Origin: Lachnospiraceae bacterium
GTDB lineage: Bacteria; Bacillota; Clostridia; Lachnospirales; Lachnospiraceae
DNA: 42,226 nucleotides
NCBI GenBank assembly: GCA_022781925.1
Contig: JALESO010000047.1
Location: forward strand, 1-42,226
Reading direction: 5' to 3'
In this document: positions 22,965 through 30,968 of the stretch, piece after piece
Position numbering within the stretch: the stretch's first letter is position 1
How the letters are laid out: every line of letters begins with the position of its first letter
Translations under genes and position numbers: made by a program
Notes under the pieces: generated by a model
What the model was told of the DNA's origin: nothing
The model's input: only the letters and a program-made list of their open reading frames with translations
Databases searched by the model: none

Positions 22965-24035
22965 TTAAAGTCTTTCGCGTACCACAGATACAAAATCTCC
23001 AATCGTATTCAGGTTACTTGCTTCCTGAATTTCAATTGTTACATTCAGCTGATCCTCAATAGTGGAAATCATGACGATCATCTTCATGGATTCATTGGAT
23101 AAATCCTCTCGAATGTCGGTTGCCAGTGTAATGCCGGATGCATCTACACCGTAGGCATCTGCTGCTGCTTCGATAACAGTTTTTGCCACATCATCCAGTT
23201 CTTCGGATGACTGTGCTGCTGTCGCTGTAGCAGAATTATTTGCTGTCGGTGCATTCGAAGCAATTGTCTCTTCACCCAGACGTTCTTTTACTACATTTAC
23301 AAAATCAGCAATTGTATTCAGGTTACTTGCTTCCTGAATTTCAATTGTTACATTCAGCTGATCCTCAATGGTTGAGATCATGACGATCATCTTCATGGAT
23401 TCATTGGATAAATCCTCGCGGATATCTGTTGCAAGTGTAATAGATGCTACATCTACTCCATACGCATCTGCTGCCGCCTCAATAACGGTCTGTGTGGTTG
23501 CATCATTACTCAGATCTACCGCTGCAGTTGCTGTTGCAGTTTTTGTCTCTTCTTTCTTTGGTTCCGGTGCTTTAATTTCCGGAATCTTTTTAAATCCGTT
23601 ATCTTCCACCAGTTCCCAGGCTACAACTTTCATATCTTCATCCTGGAACAGTAACGGTTTTACTTCTACTTCATGCTCCTGAATATACTGATCAAATTCT
23701 TCGTATTTGTCATAATCTACATGCAGCAGACTTGCATTAAACGAATCCATACCAGGTACTTCAATCTCTACTGCAAAGTAATCTCCCTGTGTGTTACGGA
23801 ATTCCGGATCACCAAATGCACCTTTTGTCGGGAGTGCCTGCTTTACAATACCACGCATATTTGTCAGATCCACCCACTCGGTATCCAGACCTCCGCACTC
23901 GTTACAGCACAGATAAGGAGGAAACTCGATATGTCCGCATCTGGTACATTTTCTTCCCAGAATGGTTCCTTCTTCCAAAGCATCATAATAAGTTTTTACA
24001 ATTGGTTTTAAATCATATTTTGTCATTTTAACCAT
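22965..24035 (-). CDS. Zinc-ribbon/OB-fold (DUF35) protein fused to two ACP-like domains
   Basis: A 356-residue three-part protein. Residues 1-150 are a DUF35-type thiolase partner: rubredoxin-like zinc ribbon (C30-x2-C33 and C44-x2-C47) followed by an OB-fold ending in VVAWELVEDNGFKKI. A Lys/Glu/Pro/Ala/Thr linker leads to an ACP-like domain at about 178-253, a second linker, and an almost identical ACP-like domain at 281-356. The phosphopantetheine serine is conserved by alignment (S213 and S316), but the usual DSL is ESM in both. DUF35 proteins bridge acyl-CoA sites in SCP-x-like thiolase complexes; the partner thiolase ends 13 bp upstream. The tethered ACPs could receive or present the acyl chain and be emptied by the thioesterase. 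ATG 24035 has AGGAGG nearby; ATG 24026 is an alternative. I know of no described protein with this arrangement. Confidence 0.82.
   Translation of the reverse strand: MVKMTKYDLKPIVKTYYDALEEGTILGRKCTRCGHIEFPPYLCCNECGGLDTEWVDLTNMRGIVKQALPTKGAFGDPEFRNTQGDYFAVEIEVPGMDSFNASLLHVDYDKYEEFDQYIQEHEVEVKPLLFQDEDMKVVAWELVEDNGFKKIPEIKAPEPKKEETKTATATAAVDLSNDATTQTVIEAAADAYGVDVASITLATDIREDLSNESMKMIVMISTIEDQLNVTIEIQEASNLNTIADFVNVVKERLGEETIASNAPTANNSATATAAQSSEELDDVAKTVIEAAADAYGVDASGITLATDIREDLSNESMKMIVMISTIEDQLNVTIEIQEASNLNTIGDFVSVVRERL
22966..23492 (-). repeat. Internal tandem repeat encoding the two ACP domains
   Basis: Stretches 22966-23183 and 23275-23492 are near-identical at DNA level with a 309-bp (103-codon) offset. 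Runs of over 50 identical bases occur, including silent positions. This is a recent or gene-converted in-frame duplication. Confidence 0.85.
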
Positions 24036-24047
24036 CGTCCTCCTCTC

Positions 24048-25346
24048 CTACTTTCTCTCCATCATGATATTCAATACGTTCTGGCTTCCGCCAAATCCAC
24101 GGAGCATTGCGTGTTTTACATCATGATGAACCTGTGTTGCACCTGCATCTCCTCGCATCTGGTGAACTGCCTCATACACATCATGTAATCCAGAAGCACC
24201 TGCTGCATGACCATACTGGCAACGGCCACCGTTTGTATTGATCGGACGGTCTCCATCATAAGCAATACGGCCTTCTTTTGTATACTGCCAGCCTTCACCC
24301 TTCGGCAGATATTCACACATCTCGGCAGACAGGAATTCAGACTGATTGTAGAAATCATTTGCAAGGAAGATATCCATATCCGCACCTGTCAGTCCGGTCA
24401 GTTCTTTTACCTGACGATATGCATTCTGTGTTGCATACATCTCATTTCTCGGGTTTCCAGCCTCCACATTAGAATGACCGATACCAAGAATCTCAATCGG
24501 ATGATCGGTATATTTATAAGCCAGTTCTGTCGGGCATACAATAATTGCTGCTGCACCGTCACAACGCTGTTCAAAATGAGAACCTCTCATGTATTTTCCA
24601 ATTAATGGATTGAATTTGGAATGCAGATACTCATAAGCGGAATCCATACCATTTGCTGCTGCAAGTTCCTCATATGTATTATTGGTAATGGTACTCAGCG
24701 GATTTAATGCTGCTGCACGACGGCAGTTGACAGACAGATTTGTCATCATTGCATCGACATCCTCAGGGCTGATTCCATTCTCTTTCACGTAATAATCCAG
24801 CCATGATTCAGAGTTAAATGGCAGAGAACCACGGGTAAATAAGGTATAATCTCTGCACTGGGTAGAAGCCAGTACATCATGGAAAATCGCATCTGTACCG
24901 AAACGACGCTTTGTAACTACTCTGGTCGGATATGCGATGGAATACGGTGTCTCGATACAACCACTCAGAACCATGTCATACTCACCGGAAGCTACTAATG
25001 CAACCGCGGTCTCAACCCCCACATAACCGGTTGCACATGCTTCGCTGTGATGATAGGAGCCTTTTCCTTTCATTCCGATCCAGTTTGCCACATGCATGTT
25101 CGGTGTTGCCAGATTACTGGTCCAGCCCGGTCCGGCCTGTCCATGAATATAAAATTCCACATCACTGCCATCTACTCCGGCATCTTTCATAGCATCCCGC
25201 GCTGCATATGCAAAAAGCTCCTGCTCATTCATACCATCTACGGACGGATCATCCAAAATACGGACAAACGGAGTTGCACCCACGCCAATGATGGAAACGC
25301 TTCTTTTAAACGGTTTTAATTTCGGAAGATTATCATTAAAGCTCAT
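24048..25346 (-). CDS. SCP-x/archaeal-type thiolase family protein
   Basis: A 432-residue thiolase-superfamily enzyme, first gene of operon A. The nucleophilic Cys is C104 in SEACATGYVGVETA. The NDFYNQSEF segment aligns with the NEAF/HDxF loop, and NGGRCQYGHAAGASG holds the catalytic His. The C terminus (RGFGGSQNVLNIM) lacks the CxG second cysteine of biosynthetic thiolases, as in SCP-x-like and archaeal acetoacetyl-CoA thiolases, which work with DUF35 proteins like the next gene. It may split or form a C-C bond between two acyl thioesters, or C-acylate another acceptor as in PhlC. An acidic/aromatic insert around 200-280 is longer than I expect. ATG 25346 has AAGGAG 8 nt upstream. Confidence 0.85.
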   Translation of the reverse strand: MSFNDNLPKLKPFKRSVSIIGVGATPFVRILDDPSVDGMNEQELFAYAARDAMKDAGVDGSDVEFYIHGQAGPGWTSNLATPNMHVANWIGMKGKGSYHHSEACATGYVGVETAVALVASGEYDMVLSGCIETPYSIAYPTRVVTKRRFGTDAIFHDVLASTQCRDYTLFTRGSLPFNSESWLDYYVKENGISPEDVDAMMTNLSVNCRRAAALNPLSTITNNTYEELAAANGMDSAYEYLHSKFNPLIGKYMRGSHFEQRCDGAAAIIVCPTELAYKYTDHPIEILGIGHSNVEAGNPRNEMYATQNAYRQVKELTGLTGADMDIFLANDFYNQSEFLSAEMCEYLPKGEGWQYTKEGRIAYDGDRPINTNGGRCQYGHAAGASGLHDVYEAVHQMRGDAGATQVHHDVKHAMLRGFGGSQNVLNIMMERK

Positions 25347-25404
25347 TTTTCATTCTCCTTTTTATCAATTTTTACAGTTCACAATAACCATCTCTGCTGA
25401 TTAC

Positions 25405-25482
25405 ATTGTATAAAAAATATGTTTCACTTTTTTTGTATGATGTCTGCGAAATATACAAACATTTTTCTACACTAATATAGAA
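25405..25482 (-). promoter_or_regulatory. Promoter and operator of operon A
   Basis: TTCTA-N8-TAGAA dyad at 25465-25482, 54 bp before a minus-strand TACAAT (25405-25410), the proposed -10 for the thiolase operon. The context TTTTTCTAC-N-CTAATATAGAA is shared with the operon B operator at 18285-18305. The dyad is also 8 bp upstream of the -35 box of the divergent regulator gene. Confidence 0.65.
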
Positions 25483-25490
25483 TAAATGTT

Positions 25491-25519
25491 TTTACATTGC
25501 TTATTATTTCGTGTATAAT
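25491..25519 (+). promoter_or_regulatory. SigA-type promoter of the PucR-like regulator gene
   Basis: TTTACA (25491-25496), 17-bp spacer, TATAAT (25514-25519). It is a near-consensus promoter, about 20 nt before the ribosome site AGGAGG. The operator dyad ends 8 bp upstream of the -35, so a bound regulator could act on both directions. Confidence 0.8.
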
Positions 25520-25545
25520 AAACAACAGACAGAGGAGGAATGAAC

Positions 25546-27090
25546 ATGTACATAGGATTAAAACAAATTCAAAACCAACTGACGGATTACCCAACCCTGC
25601 TGACATCATCCGATGGCATACATGCACTGACCGGTTGGAGTAAACTTCAGGATGCCCCGCAACCACTGACTATCCATTTACTGTACACATGTGTCTATAC
25701 ACCGGAGCTGCTTTCTTATCCGTTTATCCCGGATATGCATCTTCTGTGTATTGTTCCTGATAATATCAATATGGATATGCTCAACCGCCGGTTCCCTGAT
25801 TTTGTAAGTATTTTATTTGTACAATGTAATCATCCGGAAGAACTCTATGCTCTCCTGCAAAATTATTACAACATCCAGTGCGGGGCCGGATATTACGGGG
25901 CCACACTGCTTGACTTTCTGGCTTTTGATGACGGGCTGCAGTCTGCGATTGATTATTCCTATCGGGTATTTGGAAATCCGGTTTTTGTATTTGATTCAAA
26001 TTACAATCTCATCGCAGCTCCATTTGAGAAACTGAAAGGTCAGAATTTCACGGATCGGACATTGGAAAAGAAAGGTTTTACGGATCAGGATTTCAAAATG
26101 GTCAGCCGCCAGAACAATATTCATGAACGTGTAAAACGCAGCGAAATACCACTCCGGGCTTTTAACAGCGAACTTGGTTATGAACAGCTCTACTGTTCCA
26201 TCAATACCAGTAAAGACCTCGGACACATCGTTGTGTCTGCTATTAATAAACCATTTGAACCAATCGATACAGAATTTCTGCTGACTTTGAAAAAATATAT
26301 CAATGAGCAGATTAAAAAAGATGCCTTTATCCAGAATGCCCGTGGATTTAATTATGAATATTTTATCCGGGATCTTCTGGATCACAAAGTGGCCGCAGAC
26401 CGGGCATCCATCACCCGAATGAATTATGTAAAAGATGATTTTAAGGGAAATAATTACTGTATTGTGATCGAGATTGCCAGAAGCCAGGAAACTATAAATG
26501 CCCGGCATGTCCGCAATATGCTGGAGAGCCGCATTCCATATCTGAAAACCATTATTTATAACGGACAGCTGATCGCCATTATCACGATTTCCAACAAACA
26601 ACTGTTGCCTCCGGAATATCTAAATGCCATGCAGAAGCTGTGTCAGGAAAATGGTCTGTATGCGGGCATGAGCAACTGTTTTCAGAATATTTTAAAAATC
26701 GAAGAATATTATAATCAGGCACTGCGCGCCATTGAACTTGGCATATGCAAAGATAATTCACCAAATCTGTTTGCTTACGAAAACTATTATCTGGAACACA
26801 TGATGAATGCGTTTACCTTAAACGAATCCAGCTGGACCTTCTGCCATCCGAAAATGCAGTTTCTGCTGGACTATGATAAAGAACATCATTCCGAGTTTGC
26901 CTATACACTGTACATGTATCTGACTCATGAACGAAACCTGGCTGCTACCTCAGAGGCCATGGATATGCACCGTACCTCTCTGGTCTATCGTTTCAAAAAA
27001 ATCAACAGCCTGATAGGGGAAGATTTTGACGACTATCGGGAGCGGATGTACCTGATTCTTTCGTATGAGATGAACCGTCCCACTGCATAA
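25546..27090 (+). CDS. PucR-family transcriptional regulator
   Basis: A 514-residue cytoplasmic regulator. I start at ATG 25546 because GAGGAGG is 7 nt upstream; the ATG at 25540 is almost inside the site. The N-terminal half resembles a GAF/PAS-like sensory region (residues about 130-260, for example FDSNYNLIAAPFEKLKG). A GGDEF-like CdaR middle part and the PucR C-terminal helix-turn-helix follow (LAATSEAMDMHRTSLVYRFKKI, split as LAATSEAMDMH and RTSLVYRFKKI, then FDDYRERMYLILSYE). Members usually activate catabolic genes when a substrate-derived ligand is present. It diverges from operon A, and both operons carry the same dyad, so it is the best candidate to bind it. Confidence 0.88.
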   Translation: MYIGLKQIQNQLTDYPTLLTSSDGIHALTGWSKLQDAPQPLTIHLLYTCVYTPELLSYPFIPDMHLLCIVPDNINMDMLNRRFPDFVSILFVQCNHPEELYALLQNYYNIQCGAGYYGATLLDFLAFDDGLQSAIDYSYRVFGNPVFVFDSNYNLIAAPFEKLKGQNFTDRTLEKKGFTDQDFKMVSRQNNIHERVKRSEIPLRAFNSELGYEQLYCSINTSKDLGHIVVSAINKPFEPIDTEFLLTLKKYINEQIKKDAFIQNARGFNYEYFIRDLLDHKVAADRASITRMNYVKDDFKGNNYCIVIEIARSQETINARHVRNMLESRIPYLKTIIYNGQLIAIITISNKQLLPPEYLNAMQKLCQENGLYAGMSNCFQNILKIEEYYNQALRAIELGICKDNSPNLFAYENYYLEHMMNAFTLNESSWTFCHPKMQFLLDYDKEHHSEFAYTLYMYLTHERNLAATSEAMDMHRTSLVYRFKKINSLIGEDFDDYRERMYLILSYEMNRPTA

Positions 27091-27191
27091 ATACTGGGTT
27101 GCAACCGAAAGTTGCGCAATCGCTCACGCTGATTGGTAGACATTTTCCGATGATTTTTTATACTAAAATCAGACAAATTCAAGAATGCCTC

Positions 27192-27256
27192 TGCAAGTCT
27201 ACACTCCGTTTCGGTCGGCGCAAAACCATTGTCCACCGGATAATGTGCGCCCTGCC
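27192..27256 (+). repeat. Dispersed palindromic repeat, copy B
   Basis: Second copy of the 4138-4210 element, in the 267-bp gap between the PucR gene and the XRE gene. It shares TCTACACTCCGTTTCGGTC, then GGCGCA (27217-27222) pairs with TGCGCC (27246-27251) and CATTGTCC pairs with GGATAATG around the loop ACC. The upper stem keeps pairing despite base changes relative to copy A. Confidence 0.65.
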
Positions 27257-27357
27257 GGAGGCTATATCACACACTACGTATTTTGCATTTCCGGAAAGCC
27301 ACACAACATCAGCTGGATTCTGTATGGAATCATCTTTTTTCCAGACGGAGGTTACTT

Positions 27358-28701
27358 ATGACATTAGGTGAAAAATTATATACATTACGAACAAAACAGA
27401 ATATGACCCAGGAACAGCTGGCTGAAAAACTTCAGGTCTCCCGCCAGTCTATTTCCAAATGGGAATCCGATGCCACACGTCCGGATCTTGGAAAATTAAA
27501 ATTCCTGGCAGAATTTTACCATATATCACTGGACGCATTATTAGATGAAAATGTGGATATTTTTGCTGATAAAACAATTTCTGCTTTGAATGAAAATACA
27601 GGCACTGCCTCAGATAAAAACGAGTCGGTGAAAGAAAGGTCCGCCACTGATTCTGCTTTTACAAATGATAACGGAAATCCCGGTACCGGTAACGCTGACA
27701 ATCATTCGTCATACAGCGTTTCTCCCGAAACCATCGATTGGATCACTTCTGAGATTCTGGATAAAAATCACAAACTCTGGAAACGGACAATCATCGGATT
27801 GGGTAGTGCGTGTCTGGCACTCACGGTTGCCCTGCTCGTGGTCGTAATAACTTTTTCCGGCAAATTAAGCACGCTTTCTGCTCAGATTACACAACAGCCA
27901 GCTCCTGTTTATGTAAACAATGATTCTGATTACACCACGGAACAGGATACTTATTTTCAAAGCTATCACACGATTGCAGATTCTGTTTCCGAAGATGGTA
28001 AAAAACTGCATGTCAAATTTACGGCTGTCTTAAAAAACTATCAGGATAACACGATTCTGACTATGCAGCTTCAGAATACTTCGGATCAGAGCAACATTCC
28101 GGTAACTTTCATCTGCGAAAACGGAACTTACACTGGTTTTGCTGATTTACCGATTAATACAGACACTTATAACGCAACCGCCTGTATCGATACGGACGGT
28201 TCCAAACAGACCGTAAATCTGAGTGAATACGAGACCTTATCCGTCCTTGGATTGACAGACTGGCAACCCACTGTTGAAATTACAGGAAATAGCTTCGATA
28301 ATCTTTCACGGACTAATTCCGGTGACCTGAATATAAGCTGTCAGCAGTCTGCATTTGTTTCCAATATCACAGATGCTGAATTTCAGGTTGTGTATAACGA
28401 TACGCTGTTGTATACACGTAGTCTGCCACACGATGATCTGGAATCGTTGTCAGAAGTATATGGGGAAAGCTATTTTCCATACAACTTTAAAGTTCCAAAA
28501 AACAGCAATGCCGAAGATTATATCATAAAGTTCCGTTGGTATAACTCTTTTTTGAAACAATATATTACTTACGAAACACAAAATAACTGGACATTTAACA
28601 GCACAGACTCAGAAAATGCCGCAAATATTCTGTTCAACTCCGACACAGATATTGACAGCGCTTCCCATCCGGAAAAGATCACATTTTCAACCGAACCGTA
28701 A
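27358..28701 (+). CDS. Membrane-anchored XRE-family regulator with large outer domain
   Basis: A 447-residue protein starting at ATG 27358 (GGAGG 6 nt upstream). Residues 1-65 are a classic XRE helix-turn-helix (TQEQLAEKLQVSRQSISKWE). A Ser/Asp/Asn-rich linker follows, with one transmembrane helix at about 144-166 (GSACLALTVALLVVVITF). Residues 190-447 are predicted outside the membrane and rich in beta-type and Asn/Thr/Ser sequence with no motif I recognise. Such one-protein receptors may pass an envelope signal directly to DNA. It has no partner gene; the repeat copy B lies in its upstream region. Confidence 0.82.
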   Translation: MTLGEKLYTLRTKQNMTQEQLAEKLQVSRQSISKWESDATRPDLGKLKFLAEFYHISLDALLDENVDIFADKTISALNENTGTASDKNESVKERSATDSAFTNDNGNPGTGNADNHSSYSVSPETIDWITSEILDKNHKLWKRTIIGLGSACLALTVALLVVVITFSGKLSTLSAQITQQPAPVYVNNDSDYTTEQDTYFQSYHTIADSVSEDGKKLHVKFTAVLKNYQDNTILTMQLQNTSDQSNIPVTFICENGTYTGFADLPINTDTYNATACIDTDGSKQTVNLSEYETLSVLGLTDWQPTVEITGNSFDNLSRTNSGDLNISCQQSAFVSNITDAEFQVVYNDTLLYTRSLPHDDLESLSEVYGESYFPYNFKVPKNSNAEDYIIKFRWYNSFLKQYITYETQNNWTFNSTDSENAANILFNSDTDIDSASHPEKITFSTEP

Positions 28702-28708
28702 ACAAACG

Positions 28709-28739
28709 AAAGGCGAACAGGTCATTCCTGCTCGCCTTT
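28709..28739. terminator. Bidirectional terminator between convergent genes
   Basis: Stem AAAGGCGA-CAGG / CCTG-TCGCCTTT with a 5-nt loop, T-rich on both outer sides. It serves the XRE gene (stop 28701) on the plus strand and the aldo/keto reductase gene (stop 28788) on the minus strand. Confidence 0.85.
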
Positions 28740-28787
28740 ATTTGCTTCTTTTATATTATTTTACAATTCTATCATGATACGCTGTCC

Positions 28788-29933
28788 TTACTCCTGTACA
28801 CGTCCCATCTTCTGTGCGAAACTGTGCAGTGCATCCGGAATCTGAATGGTCTGCGGACAGACTTTCTCACAGCTGTGACATCCGATACAGCATTCCGGCT
28901 GTTTATCCGCATCCACGGAAGACAGTGCCATCGGTGCGATAAATGCGCCGGAACCGGCCACCATTGCCTCATTGTATAATTTCAGCAGAAACGGGATATC
29001 CAGTCCTTTCGGGCAGTGGGAGACACAGTAATGACATCCGGTACAAGGTACGGTTGTCTTGCGGATCATGTCGTCAGCCACACCGAGGATCAGCTCCATC
29101 TCCTCTGCATTCAACGGTTTGTTTTCCTCATAAGTTGCGATATTGTCTTTTAACTGCTGCATGTTGGACATACCGGATAACGTCATAGTTACTTCCGGAA
29201 TTGCCTGCAGGAAGCGGAATGCCCATGCCGGTACTTTCTCATCCGGTCTTGCTGCTGTCAGTTTTGCTGTTGCTTCCTCAGAAAGTGTAGCAAGCTGGCC
29301 GCCGCGCACCGGCTCCATTACCCAGATCGGCAGATTCCATTTTTTCAGTAATTCTACTTTACCTTTTGCATCCTGGAATTTGTAGTCAAAATAGTTCAGC
29401 TCGATCTGACAGAACTCCATGTCTTTGCCGTATGCTTCCAGGAACTTTGTCATACACGCGATGTCGCCGTGTGCAGAAAAGCCCAGATGTTTGATACGGC
29501 CGTTTTTCTTCTGCTCCATCAGATAATCATAGATGCCATATTTCGGGTCCAGATAGGCATCCACGTTCATCTCACAGACATTGTGGAACATATAAAAATC
29601 AAAATACTCCACCTGACATTTTTTCAGCTGCTCCTCAAAAATCTCTTTTACCTTCGGCATATTGGTCAGGTCATAGCCCGGGAACTTGCTCGCCAGATAA
29701 AAACTGCTGCGGTCATATTTTTTCAGCAGTTCGCCAACCACCAGTTCAGATTTTCCACCATGATAGCCATACGCCGTATCATAGTAATTGATGCCGGATT
29801 CCATACAGTAAGCAAACATTTCCTCGGATGCTTTTACATCGATCTCCCTATCATTGCCCTCCAGCACCGGAAGTCTCATGTTTCCCATGCCCAGTGCAGA
29901 TAATTTCAGCCCCTGAAATTCATTATAAATCAT
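28788..29933 (-). CDS. Aldo/keto reductase with C-terminal [4Fe-4S] motifs
   Basis: A TIM-barrel aldo/keto reductase extended by a ferredoxin-like region; 381 residues from ATG 29933 (AAGGAG 8 nt upstream). The N-terminal barrel shows LSALGMGNMRLP, NYYDTAYGYHGGKSE (catalytic Asp/Tyr), SKFPGYD (Lys) and MFHNVCE (His). The end carries CTGCHYCVSHCPKGLDIP and CCIGCHSCEKVCPQTIQIP, two [4Fe-4S] sites. This family is common in clostridia. It likely links a carbonyl or flavin-like redox reaction to ferredoxin, but substrates are not established. It is monocistronic by spacing. Confidence 0.9.
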   Translation of the reverse strand: MIYNEFQGLKLSALGMGNMRLPVLEGNDREIDVKASEEMFAYCMESGINYYDTAYGYHGGKSELVVGELLKKYDRSSFYLASKFPGYDLTNMPKVKEIFEEQLKKCQVEYFDFYMFHNVCEMNVDAYLDPKYGIYDYLMEQKKNGRIKHLGFSAHGDIACMTKFLEAYGKDMEFCQIELNYFDYKFQDAKGKVELLKKWNLPIWVMEPVRGGQLATLSEEATAKLTAARPDEKVPAWAFRFLQAIPEVTMTLSGMSNMQQLKDNIATYEENKPLNAEEMELILGVADDMIRKTTVPCTGCHYCVSHCPKGLDIPFLLKLYNEAMVAGSGAFIAPMALSSVDADKQPECCIGCHSCEKVCPQTIQIPDALHSFAQKMGRVQE

Positions 29934-30069
29934 AAGTAAGTCTCCTTTCCTTGGGTCAACTGTCTCTTCATTCAAATTTCTATCCGTGTCATTATACCAG
30001 TTAGAGTCAACTCCAAGTCAAGTATTTTCATAACTTACATTTTAAACCACACAATTACAGCCGCCTCTT

Positions 30070-30858
30070 TCATCTCACCATGATCTCTTCTGCCTGCAGC
30101 GCATGCTCCGCAAACATCCGCTGTGCAAAAGCGTAACTTCCCAGTCCCGCCATAACGCAGGAAACCTCGATTCCACCACGTTCCAGAACATTTTTCCAGG
30201 AATCCTCATCTTCTCCTGCCATATCATTTCTGGCATGATCCCCAGCTACCAGCATCAATGGTGCCAGTACCGCTTTTTTGCAGGACAACTGCTCCAGCTT
30301 TTTCTTTACATTCGTAATCTCCGGATAGCCTTCCACGGTACCGATCCACACATTTGTAAATCCCTGCGCCTGCAGCTGATGTTCCAGTGCCGGATAGCAC
30401 GCATTTGCAAAATGACCGGTGCCATGTCCCATAAATACAAACGCATCGGAAGAATTTCTGAAGTCAAAGACTTCATTCAGTCCACAGATCAGCTCTTTAT
30501 AATCGGACTGCTGGTGGAGCAGCGGATGCCCCAGTCGCACAGACTCAAATTGATCCAGATATCCACACAGGATTTCCACCAGTTCATCGTATTCATAGCC
30601 ATGAATCACATAGGTAGGCTGCACGATCAGTTCCTTACATCCATCCGCAGCCAGTGCCTCCAGCGCCTCCGGAATCGTATCAATGCATATCCCGTCCCGC
30701 TCCTTCAGTTTTTTTATGATCCGGCGGCTGCCGTATGCCCGCCGCATCTCACAGTCCGGCAGTGCCGCTGCGATCGCCCGTTCCACCGGAATGATATTCT
30801 GCGCTTGTGCCTCCCGGTAAGAAGTTCCAAAGCTTACAATCAATACACCTTTTTTCAT
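30070..30858 (-). CDS. cbiK: Sirohydrochlorin cobaltochelatase (anaerobic, CbiK type)
   Basis: Inserts cobalt into sirohydrochlorin in the anaerobic vitamin B12 route. The 262 residues start with KKGVLIVSFGTSYREA and contain both metal-handling histidines of the family: H145 in FMGHGTGHFAN and H208 in LVAGDHARNDMAGED. PTYVIHGYEYDE is also typical. No signal peptide is seen, so it is cytoplasmic. No other cobalamin gene and no cobalamin riboswitch are seen around it, so it is an orphan in this locus. The start ATG 30858 has GGAG upstream. Confidence 0.92.
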   Translation of the reverse strand: MKKGVLIVSFGTSYREAQAQNIIPVERAIAAALPDCEMRRAYGSRRIIKKLKERDGICIDTIPEALEALAADGCKELIVQPTYVIHGYEYDELVEILCGYLDQFESVRLGHPLLHQQSDYKELICGLNEVFDFRNSSDAFVFMGHGTGHFANACYPALEHQLQAQGFTNVWIGTVEGYPEITNVKKKLEQLSCKKAVLAPLMLVAGDHARNDMAGEDEDSWKNVLERGGIEVSCVMAGLGSYAFAQRMFAEHALQAEEIMVR

Positions 30859-30968
30859 TTGTCTTACACTCCCATATTTCCACCCCTGCCATTCCTGCGT
30901 TTCTGAATCTGCTTTAAATGCAAAAATGACCCGGCATTCCTGCTGCTCTCAACCTATATAAGTGGAAA

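Noticed and set aside
30859-30968. Cobalamin riboswitch upstream of cbiK
   Set aside because: The 110-bp gap lacks a B12-box-like sequence and extended structure.
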